Shown piece by piece: positions 24,439 to 30,612 of a stretch of 30,612 nt of DNA. Numbering within the stretch: position 1 is the stretch's first letter; every line of letters starts with the position of its first letter. A model generated the notes under the pieces. It made no database searches and had not been told where the DNA came from. It saw nothing but the letters and a program-made list of their open reading frames with translations. A program made the translations under genes and the position numbers. The DNA is from JBBDRW01 sp040905265 (GTDB lineage: Bacteria; Bacteroidota; Rhodothermia; Balneolales; Balneolaceae), in contig JBBDRW010000114.1 in NCBI GenBank assembly GCA_040905265.1, positions 1 through 30,612 of the forward strand, read 5' to 3'.

Positions 24439-24762
24439 ATGAATGAGAAAAAAAAGAAGAAACCACAGGGAAGCCAGGTTGAAATCGAGCTCACCGACCA
24501 GGAGGCGACCGGTACCTATGCCAATCTGGTAATGATCACCCACTCTCCTTCGGAGTTTGTACTCGACTTCATCGCGGTAATGCCAGGCCTCCCGAAAGCG
24601 AAGGTGGTCAAGCGTATGATACTTACCCCGGATCACGCCAAACGGCTTGCAAACGCTCTGAATGAAAACGTCCGGCGCTTCGAAAGCGAGCACGGTACGA
24701 TTACGGGCAAGGAGAAATTCGACGTCCCATTTAACTACCGGGGGCCTACACCGGAAGCGTAA
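24439..24762 (+). CDS. DUF3467 domain protein
   Basis: A 107-residue soluble protein with a lysine-rich start and the DUF3467 signature: GTYANLVMITHSPSEFVLDF (about 26-45), then KVVKRMILTPDHAKRL, then a final helix ALNENVRRFE. The function is unknown; the family is small and widespread. The same frame is open from 24145, but that part is antisense to the cysteine synthase-like gene, so the ATG at 24439 is chosen. No co-transcribed partner is clear, since the next gene starts 165 bases on. Confidence 0.82.
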   Translation: MNEKKKKKPQGSQVEIELTDQEATGTYANLVMITHSPSEFVLDFIAVMPGLPKAKVVKRMILTPDHAKRLANALNENVRRFESEHGTITGKEKFDVPFNYRGPTPEA

Positions 24763-24773
24763 TGAGATTCGAA

Positions 24774-24840
24774 AACCTGTCCGAAACAGTGGGGCTCGCC
24801 GAAGCAGAGCGCGCGAGGCGGATCACAGGTTGACGCGACA
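24774..24840. repeat. Partial second copy of the 88-nt repeat family
   Basis: GGTTGACGCGACA (24828-24840) is identical to the reverse complement of the left end of the element at 11682-11769. GGGGCTCGCC, about 28 bases upstream, mirrors that element's internal GGGGCTACGCC. AACCTGT (24774-24780) pairs with ACAGGTT (24825-24831), enclosing further GC-rich self-complementary sequence. The opposite end of the family is not found, so this looks like a decayed or divergent copy. Confidence 0.45.
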
Positions 24841-24927
24841 TCCGGGTTCTTCAACAGATATTTTTTTTAGAGAGGTATACCATCTGGTTTTGGATATCAG
24901 TACCTTTCTTTATTTACCGAAAAAATA

Positions 24928-25638
24928 ATGAACATACAGACACGATCCCTGCTTTTCGGGCTGCTTCTGGTAGCCGCCGTTTCAACTCCTGCATCCGCTC
25001 AAAACTGGGAGGTGGGCCTTGATTTCATGCTCGGGTTCCCGCAAGGCGAATTCAAGCAGAACGTGGATGCTGTCGGATTCGGGCTTGACCTGACCGGCCT
25101 TTACCTCTTTTCGAATGCTCCGTTTGCAGCAGGGCTGGATCTGGGTGTAATGACCTACGGCAACACGAGCCGGCGCGAACCGTTTAACCCGAATATACCC
25201 GAAGTGAACATCCGGGTAGAGACCTCCAACAACATCGCTTTCGGCCATTTTCTTTTTCGGATTCAACCCCGGGGAGTTCCGTTCCGGCCCTATGTGGACG
25301 GGTTGTTCGGATTCAACTACCTCTATACGGAGAGCAAAGTACAGGACGAACAAACCTTCGAGGATATCGCAGGTTCCAACAATTTCGATGATATCTCTGT
25401 TAGCGGTGGAATTGCGGCCGGCGCGATGATCCGTCTTGTCGATACAACTGATCCCGATTCAGGAAACCGGATTAGTGTTTTTCTGAACCTGCGTACCCGT
25501 TACCTTCTGGGGGGAGACGCGGAGTATCTGAAAGAGGGTTCCATGCGCCGAGAGAACGGAAATCTGGTCTACGATGTCGAGCGGTCCCGTACAGATATTC
25601 TAACCACACAGGTCGGGGTTGTTGTCCAGATTTTCTGA
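24928..25638 (+). CDS. Outer-membrane beta-barrel protein
   Basis: A 236-residue protein with a signal peptide (1-24, ASAQ) and alternating hydrophobic and polar residues typical of an eight-stranded OmpA/OmpW-like barrel, beginning WEVGLDFMLGFPQGEF and ending TTQVGVVVQIF with the terminal aromatic residue expected for the outer-membrane insertion machinery. Loops are acidic. No function can be given beyond this. It is convergent with the next outer-membrane protein gene, 41 bases away. Confidence 0.78.
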   Translation: MNIQTRSLLFGLLLVAAVSTPASAQNWEVGLDFMLGFPQGEFKQNVDAVGFGLDLTGLYLFSNAPFAAGLDLGVMTYGNTSRREPFNPNIPEVNIRVETSNNIAFGHFLFRIQPRGVPFRPYVDGLFGFNYLYTESKVQDEQTFEDIAGSNNFDDISVSGGIAAGAMIRLVDTTDPDSGNRISVFLNLRTRYLLGGDAEYLKEGSMRRENGNLVYDVERSRTDILTTQVGVVVQIF

Positions 25639-25646
25639 GGGAGTTA

Positions 25647-25677
25647 CTGAACAGGAACAACAAGGTTCTCGGTTCAG
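25647..25677. terminator. Possible bidirectional terminator hairpin
   Basis: CTGAAC (25647-25652) pairs with GTTCAG (25672-25677), and inside GAAC (25655-25658) pairs with GTTC (25665-25668) around a 6-base loop. It lies exactly in the 41-base gap between two convergent genes. There is no U-tract on either side, so the terminator call is tentative. Confidence 0.35.
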
Positions 25678-25679
25678 AA

Positions 25680-27020
25680 TCAAAGAAGCCCCCGCATCAG
25701 GTAATACCGTACTCCTGCCTGGAAATGAAACGATCGCCGGTCTTGAGTCATATTAGCCCCATTCTCATAATCGGGAAAGTAGAAGTAATTAAGTCCCGAG
25801 AAGAGTACGAACCTGTCCTCAATGAAATAATTGATCTGAGAGTTGAATAGCATCATGGACCGGGGAGATGTCATACCGAACCTTTCATAAGTTGCTCCGG
25901 CATTCAACAGGACTCTATCGGTAAGGGTATAGAGCCAGCTGCCTCTTGCACGGTAATGTACGACTGTTTGCAGGGAAGAGTCGTGCAGCGGTATGTTTAT
26001 CGAGACGGATGATTGAAAAGCTAACTGGTGTTTCAGCGTAATGTTTTTACTCCAGGCTCCGGAAAGTGAAGGCAGAAAGAATGTATTCTGTGTCAATTGA
26101 CTCTCTTTTAATCCGGAGACTCTGTCACTTTCCTGATTATAAAAAACTGAATAGTGAATTCCGGCAGCCATCTTTACTTCCCAACCTTGATTGCGCTGAC
26201 CGATCGTTTCCGATGTGACATCGGTGAGGTAGAGGAGGTCAAACGGTTCAAGTGTACCCAGATCCGTTGTCAGGAGCGGATCCAGATCTCCCCAAAAATG
26301 TTTTTGTGGTCGGTCAAAACTCTGCTGGTAACCATGAAACCGGGTAAAATGGCTTGCAGCCTGATGAAGATCACCTGATCCCAGTGATTGCCCGGTCTGC
26401 AGAGACTGCAACCGTTCATTCAACCGAAGTGAACGGATCATAGGATTTACATTTCTTATCCTTCCATACCCGATCCCAACAGAGAGGGTTGTGTTGAAAC
26501 TCCTCTGGAGCTCCCTGAGATCCACTTCTGTTGTACCCTGGGAGACGGTCTCTTCACGAAGATCGGTCTGTACAAATTCACCTGTAGAATGGCCGTTGAA
26601 GAAGAGGTTGGAGTCCTCTCTGTACCACTGCTCCCGCAGGTTCCAATTGGTGTCGAGTTCGAGCGTGTGTCCGGACTCCTCCTGATCGCTGAAGAACTCT
26701 CTGTCTTGCCGGACAAGATTGATCATAGGATTCAGGATGAATGTAGAGATTCGCTCTTCAGATTCATGATATCTTGTATAGAGGGGGGATATTTCACCTT
26801 CATATTGATTATTAATAGATGAAGCATTCTCCCGGTTGCTACGCTGACGTGTTCCATTGAGGCTAAAATCGAGATAGAGATTGCTATATCCCCAGGCGGG
26901 CAGCCGGTAATCAAGCAGTGATTGAATGTTTTCCGGCTCAGAAAACCCTGTACTATTCTGAGCAACTGTGATAGATGAAGAAAGAGTTATGATGAGTAAT
27001 AGCAAGAGATGCTTTGTCAT
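25680..27020 (-). CDS. Large outer-membrane beta-barrel protein, unknown function
   Basis: A 446-residue protein with a signal peptide (1-20, SITVAQ). The mature part has many amphipathic strand-like stretches with aromatic girdle residues such as LYLDFSLNGT, LSVGIGYGRI, WEVKMAAGIHYSVFY and FHFQAGVRYYLM near the C-terminus. I do not recognise a named family. The frame is open from 27086, but the ATG at 27020 opens directly onto a clean signal peptide. A perfect palindrome at 27093-27128 lies upstream. Confidence 0.7.
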   Translation of the reverse strand: MTKHLLLLLIITLSSSITVAQNSTGFSEPENIQSLLDYRLPAWGYSNLYLDFSLNGTRQRSNRENASSINNQYEGEISPLYTRYHESEERISTFILNPMINLVRQDREFFSDQEESGHTLELDTNWNLREQWYREDSNLFFNGHSTGEFVQTDLREETVSQGTTEVDLRELQRSFNTTLSVGIGYGRIRNVNPMIRSLRLNERLQSLQTGQSLGSGDLHQAASHFTRFHGYQQSFDRPQKHFWGDLDPLLTTDLGTLEPFDLLYLTDVTSETIGQRNQGWEVKMAAGIHYSVFYNQESDRVSGLKESQLTQNTFFLPSLSGAWSKNITLKHQLAFQSSVSINIPLHDSSLQTVVHYRARGSWLYTLTDRVLLNAGATYERFGMTSPRSMMLFNSQINYFIEDRFVLFSGLNYFYFPDYENGANMTQDRRSFHFQAGVRYYLMRGLL

Positions 27021-27092
27021 AACAGAGGCGCTTGAATTTGGATTATCATTATTAATAAAACAGTAGATAAGCCATCTTACGAACATACCTCA

Positions 27093-27128
27093 TCACCATG
27101 AATAACATGATCATGTTATTCATGGTGA
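27093..27128. repeat. Perfect 36-bp palindrome
   Basis: Each half is 18 bases and exactly complementary to the other without any spacer; the left half begins TCACCATGAATAACATGA. It sits 73 bases upstream of an outer-membrane protein start and 109 bases past the YceI stop. It could be an operator for a dimeric regulator, or a transcript end able to form a very long hairpin. It is directly followed by a smaller palindrome, TTCCATT-C-AATGGAA (27140-27154). Confidence 0.7.
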
Positions 27129-27208
27129 GATCGAAAATGTTCCATTCAATGGAATTGTAACAAAAAATGGAGCAGTTTCACAAAGCCTGCATATAGATTG
27201 ATTCTGTC

Positions 27209-27226
27209 CTGTCAGGAAGCTGACAG
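27209..27226 (-). terminator. Hairpin just after the YceI gene
   Basis: CTGTCAG (27209-27215) and CTGACAG (27220-27226) form a 7-bp stem with a 4-base loop, ten bases past the YceI stop on the minus strand. The place suits a terminator, but no U-tract follows. Confidence 0.35.
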
Positions 27227-27236
27227 CTTGCGTATA

Positions 27237-27938
27237 CTAATCCAGATACTCCACATCTACGGTGAAGTCAATTTCGAGCCGGATTGCATCTGCAACGCTG
27301 AGTACAGAACCAACACTCGGTTTCTCCATGCCGAACTCTGCAAACGTAAACTCGGTACGGGCTGTTCCGCTCATGGTCCCTTCGCCGTACTGCACATTCA
27401 CCCGCCAGCTGGTCGGTTGGGTCGCCTCTTTGATGGTAAGGTTGCCGATGATATCAAAGGTTCCGGTTCCGCTGTCTGGCAGTGGAAACTCCAGGTTGCG
27501 TGTCTGGATTGGAACCAGTTCTACAGTCGGATAGTTGGCGGTATCCAGGGTGTTTCGCTGAATATAGCCGTCTCTGCGGCTGCTGTCGCTGGTCAGGCCG
27601 GTGATGTCTACCACTACACTTGACTCACCCGGTATAACAGCTCCCTCTGCATTAAACAGAATAACTCCGGATATCTCATTGGTTTCACCAACCGCATCAT
27701 TCGGGAAATCAAAACCGGCAAGTTGTTCCCGGACCAGGAATCGAGCAGTGCTGTTTTCAGTGGTTAGAACCATACGGACACTTTCAAACAGATCCGTTTG
27801 AGAGACATTATGTTGATGTAATCCCTCCTCTTTTACACCGGAAACGTCTGTTAATGGCTGAGCGGGTAAAGATAGGCCTGCCCATGCAAAAAACGTGATG
27901 ATGGCAGTAAATGTGAGGGATGGTATGTATCTGTTCAT
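27237..27938 (-). CDS. YceI family protein, secreted lipocalin-like
   Basis: A 233-residue periplasmic protein with a signal peptide (1-26, LPAQ) and a YceI domain from about 45 to the end. Family features seen are SSRRDGYIQRNTLDTANYPTV-like spacing (the residue block R-x-x-L-D-x-x-x-Y-P), DIIGNLTIKEATQP, and the beta-strand end LEIDFTVDVEYLD. YceI proteins bind isoprenoid chains such as quinone precursors, which is suggestive near a menaquinone operon but is not shown. The frame is open from 28133; the ATG at 27938 is chosen because it starts the signal peptide. Confidence 0.85.
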   Translation of the reverse strand: MNRYIPSLTFTAIITFFAWAGLSLPAQPLTDVSGVKEEGLHQHNVSQTDLFESVRMVLTTENSTARFLVREQLAGFDFPNDAVGETNEISGVILFNAEGAVIPGESSVVVDITGLTSDSSRRDGYIQRNTLDTANYPTVELVPIQTRNLEFPLPDSGTGTFDIIGNLTIKEATQPTSWRVNVQYGEGTMSGTARTEFTFAEFGMEKPSVGSVLSVADAIRLEIDFTVDVEYLD

Positions 27939-28231
27939 AAGGTAGTGGAAATTGTTTGGGTGGTAAAGATTGGAATCGACGGACAGTATACCTCCAGCCC
28001 GGTATATTATCAAGAGAGGGTTCGGCCGTTCATGTTGATGTAAAAAAGCAGGAGTAAGAGTATTGAATCGAGAAGGGGTGAACTCTCGAACAAAAAAAGA
28101 ATGGAACAGATAGTAGTTTACAACTTTTAACAAATAGAATTATTTTTTTTTAAAAGTGATGTAAACCGGTTTCAAATGTAAAATACTCTCTCTTATCACA
28201 GAAACGAAGTTTTTCAGGATCTTTTGCTCTT

Positions 28232-28301
28232 GTTTTTAAGTGTGTCAATGACATTTATCGAAAATATTGTTTTATAAATGTGAATTTGACACTTTAAAAA
28301 C
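28232..28301. repeat. Nested inverted repeat upstream of susC
   Basis: GTTTTTAAGTGTGTCAA (28232-28248) is nearly complementary to TTGACACTTTAAAAAC (28286-28301), and inside it ACATTTAT (28251-28258) pairs exactly with ATAAATGT (28274-28281) around a 15-base loop. The whole 70-base unit can form one long interrupted hairpin. It is too far upstream to be a leader attenuator; an operator or small RNA is possible. Confidence 0.5.
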
Positions 28302-28308
28302 AGCGCGT

Positions 28309-28318
28309 GGAAGCGCTT
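28309..28318. promoter_or_regulatory. LacI-type operator-like site 1
   Basis: GGAAGCGCTT carries the 8-bp palindrome AAGCGCTT with the central CG typical of LacI/GalR-family operators. It is repeated in inverted orientation as site 2, with centres 70 bp apart, upstream of a SusC-type receptor gene. Binding is inferred. Confidence 0.5.
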
Positions 28319-28380
28319 TGATATTCAAACAGCCAGGTCAGGCTATACGTACTGTTCGTTCCATACACGAACCAGTTAAA

Positions 28381-28390
28381 AAGCGCTTCC
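28381..28390. promoter_or_regulatory. LacI-type operator-like site 2
   Basis: AAGCGCTTCC is the exact reverse complement of site 1 and lies 32 bases before the susC start codon, where a bound repressor could block transcription. Two matching operators around a promoter suggest DNA looping; this is inferred. Confidence 0.5.
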
Positions 28391-28422
28391 GTCAGTAAAC
28401 TACCACCAACAAACAGAGAACA

Positions 28423-30612
28423 ATGATCAAACAGTTTCAAAGAGTCATCTTATACAAACTTCTGGCCGTGCTTCCATTGCTGTTACTTTGGAACACCGGC
28501 TATGCCCAGCATGAGGTTACCGGAACTGTCGTAGATGCCGGTACACAGGAGCCTCTGCCCGGAGTCAGTATTCTTATAGAGGGTACTTCTCAGGGGACTT
28601 CTACAGACCTTGACGGTGCCTTTGAATTGACGACACCCAATGACCAGTCGACTCTGGTTTTTACGTTTATCGGGTATACAACACTAACTGTACCGCTTGA
28701 GGGACGAAGTGAACTCTCAATCGCCCTTGAATCGAGTGTGTTGATCGGGGACGATGTGGTTGTGGTCGGGTACGGAACACAACGAACAGAAAGCCTTACC
28801 GGTTCGGTATCTTCCATCTCCGCAACGGATATGGCAAGAGTTCCCGTACCAACGGTTACGCACGCACTTCAGGGAATGGCGTCCGGCCTTCAGTTGCTTG
28901 ACGGAGGAGACAGGCCTGGCCGTAATCAACTGGACCTTCTCATCAGGGGGCAGGGCTCACTTGGCCGTGGTGGCGACACCGGGAGTGCAGCAGCCTCTCG
29001 ACCCCTCATATTGATCGACGGGGTAGAGGGAAATCTCTCCAGTGTGGATATTGACGATGTGGAGAGAATTTCAGTGTTGAAAGACGCCTCGTCAGCAGCT
29101 ATTTATGGCTCACGTGCAGCAAACGGTGTTATTCTGATCACCACCAAGCGTGGAGGGGGCCAGGGTTTGCAGGTGAGCTACAACGGTTATTCAGGGATAC
29201 AGAACATTACTGCCTGGCCGGAACGTGTAGACACCGAGACTCATATGAGGCTTGCGAACGTTGCCCGGACAAATTTTCTGAACTGGTGTCTTGACGGCCG
29301 TGATCCAAATGCGCAGACAGCTGCAGACTGTCACAACAATCCGAATTATTCTCCACGCTACAGTGAAGAGTATATTCAGAATACCATTGCCGGGAATGAC
29401 CCGGATGCCTATCCGTCTGATGAGTGGGTAGATGCGATCTTTGATCCGGCACCGATCCATGACCATACACTCCGTATTGCCGGCGGAAATGAATTGGCCC
29501 GATACTCACTCTCCCTCAACTACCTGAGTGAAGAGGGTATGATGGCGAATACAGGTACCGACCGGTATGGAGTCCGGCTGAATACGAATTTCCAGATGAC
29601 GGACCGAATCTCCGGTGGCCTGGATATAGCCGCCAGCCGTCGATGGGATGTGATTCCGGCAGAGAACTGGGCCTCTACATTTTATATTATTCACGATACG
29701 CCTCCGACCCGCCGCACCCGATATAGTGACGGTACATACGGGTTGAACCTGTTTGGCCGCAGCCCGTTGGCATCCGCTGAAGTGAGCGGAAGTGAAGATC
29801 GGGTATTCTGGGATGGCACCATCACCGGACGGTTGAATTACACGCTTGTTCCAGAGTGGCTGGAACTCAGTACACTCGTCAGTGTTGATTATGGAAGTAT
29901 GGACTGGCAGTTGTTCCGAACAGATCCCAACCTGATTGATGCGTATCCGTCGGATGGGTACTATTGGGGCCCCAGTTACGGTGAGAACCGAACCAATACG
30001 TCCCTCCAGACAACGATGCAGGCACTTGCCAACTACGGCCATACTTTTAATGAGATACATGAAATATCCGGTATTGTTGGCTATGAGCAGATCAGCTTTG
30101 AATTTGAGGAGTTTCGTGCATCTCGCGATCAGTTCTATAACAACGAATTGACCCAGCTGAACCTGGGGAACACAGCAAATGACGGAACTACCGGTTTCGG
30201 GAATGCGTGGGCTTTGCGTTCTGTGTTCGGACGGTTTAACTATGAATTGATGAATCGCTATCTGTTTGAATTCAATGCCCGCTACGACGGGTCAAGCCGG
30301 TTTGCCGAAGGGCATCGATATGGATTCTTCCCTTCATTCTCCCTTGGATGGAGAGTTTCAGAAGAGTCGTTCTTTGATGTCGACTGGGTAGATGAATTGA
30401 AACTTCGTGGTTCCTGGGGCGAGCTGGGGAACCAGGATGTACCTCTCTACTCCTACTACTCATCCATCAACCTGAGTATTCCATATTATCTGGGCAATTC
30501 AGGTGGTACACAGGCTGTCGGGGGTGCTGCCACAAGCCTCGTGAATGAGCAGCTCTCCTGGGAGACGACAACGGTTATAAACGTAGGGATTGACGCATCC
30601 TTTCTGGAGAAT
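28423..30612 (+). CDS. SusC/RagA-type TonB-dependent receptor, 3' partial
   Basis: An outer-membrane receptor that imports a large ligand, usually a glycan or peptide, with energy from TonB. The first 730 codons are in the window and the frame is open to the right edge. A signal peptide (1-28, TGYAQ) leads to a carboxypeptidase-like domain (about 30-105, VTGTVVDAGTQEPLPGVS), a TonB-box-like stretch DDVVVVGYGT (110-119), and the plug domain with PLILIDGVEG and ISVLKDASSAAIYGSRAANG, the hallmark of the SusC group. The barrel follows, with strands such as YLFEFNARYDGSSRF. A SusD partner would be expected beyond the window. The LacI-type sites upstream suggest sugar-responsive control. Confidence 0.93.
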   Translation, partial: MIKQFQRVILYKLLAVLPLLLLWNTGYAQHEVTGTVVDAGTQEPLPGVSILIEGTSQGTSTDLDGAFELTTPNDQSTLVFTFIGYTTLTVPLEGRSELSIALESSVLIGDDVVVVGYGTQRTESLTGSVSSISATDMARVPVPTVTHALQGMASGLQLLDGGDRPGRNQLDLLIRGQGSLGRGGDTGSAAASRPLILIDGVEGNLSSVDIDDVERISVLKDASSAAIYGSRAANGVILITTKRGGGQGLQVSYNGYSGIQNITAWPERVDTETHMRLANVARTNFLNWCLDGRDPNAQTAADCHNNPNYSPRYSEEYIQNTIAGNDPDAYPSDEWVDAIFDPAPIHDHTLRIAGGNELARYSLSLNYLSEEGMMANTGTDRYGVRLNTNFQMTDRISGGLDIAASRRWDVIPAENWASTFYIIHDTPPTRRTRYSDGTYGLNLFGRSPLASAEVSGSEDRVFWDGTITGRLNYTLVPEWLELSTLVSVDYGSMDWQLFRTDPNLIDAYPSDGYYWGPSYGENRTNTSLQTTMQALANYGHTFNEIHEISGIVGYEQISFEFEEFRASRDQFYNNELTQLNLGNTANDGTTGFGNAWALRSVFGRFNYELMNRYLFEFNARYDGSSRFAEGHRYGFFPSFSLGWRVSEESFFDVDWVDELKLRGSWGELGNQDVPLYSYYSSINLSIPYYLGNSGGTQAVGGAATSLVNEQLSWETTTVINVGIDASFLEN

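Larger units (their letters stand above)
27939..28422. other. Divergent regulatory region between yceI-like and susC-like genes
   Basis: A 484-base gap. The first half holds no gene and becomes AT-rich near 28130-28160. The second half has a large nested inverted repeat (28232-28301), two operator-like sites with AAGCGCTT cores, and a small hairpin in the leader (GTTCGT 28354-28359, ACGAAC 28367-28372). These are listed separately. A clear promoter consensus was not found. Confidence 0.5.

Noticed and set aside
27939..28133. 65-residue N-terminal extension of the YceI protein
   Set aside because: The signal peptide starts at the ATG at 27938; the extension would bury it and has no domain.
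28317..28358. TTTG and TACTGTTCG as a Bacteroidota -33/-7 promoter for susC
   Set aside because: The spacing of about 29 bases is too long for the roughly 20 bases usual in this promoter type.

Overview
The window is a stretch of bacterial chromosome at roughly even GC. It most likely comes from the Bacteroidota/Rhodothermota/Balneolota group, and my best guess is Balneolota. The evidence is a SusC-type TonB receptor, DUF4290 and DUF3467 proteins, a bactofilin paired with an M23 peptidase, an ATP synthase operon lacking beta and epsilon, many signal peptides ending in A-Q, and weak Shine-Dalgarno sites. The phylum call is inference from gene content.

Layout. 1-6834 (+): the end of an M23 peptidase gene, a bactofilin gene, then the F-type ATP synthase operon (AtpZ-like, subunit I-like, a, c, b, delta, alpha, gamma). 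6948-7032: tRNA-Ser(UGA), followed by an inverted-repeat-rich non-coding stretch. 7311-10554 (+): an envelope group of TolC-like protein, MlaC-like protein and a secreted CrtC/AttH-like lipocalin protein. 10575-14896: a surface-polysaccharide group with a Stealth phosphotransferase on the minus strand facing away from a PglK/MsbA-type ABC flippase and a glycosyltransferase. Between them lies an 88-nt inverted-repeat element. 15046-16511 (+): three genes of unclear role (membrane-anchored pilin-like protein, 3-TM protein, compact ABC ATPase).

16629-22567 (-): a menaquinone operon read menF, menD, a GT4 glycosyltransferase, menH, menB, tightly packed and partly overlapping. 22889-24327 (-): a short DUF4290 protein and a cystathionine beta-synthase/cysteine synthase-like enzyme. 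24439-25638 (+): a DUF3467 protein and an outer-membrane beta-barrel protein. 25680-27938 (-): a second outer-membrane protein and a YceI protein, separated by a perfect 36-bp palindrome. 28423 to the end (+): the first 730 codons of a SusC/RagA receptor, preceded by two LacI-type operator-like sites.

Much of the window supports respiration and the envelope: menaquinone carries electrons, ATP synthase uses the resulting gradient, and the remaining genes build or serve the cell wall, outer membrane and surface glycans. No phage, complete insertion sequence or CRISPR array was seen. The least explained items are the paired lysines in the a subunit, the glycosyltransferase inside the men operon, the three-gene ABC cassette, the dispersed repeat family and the operator-like architecture before susC.
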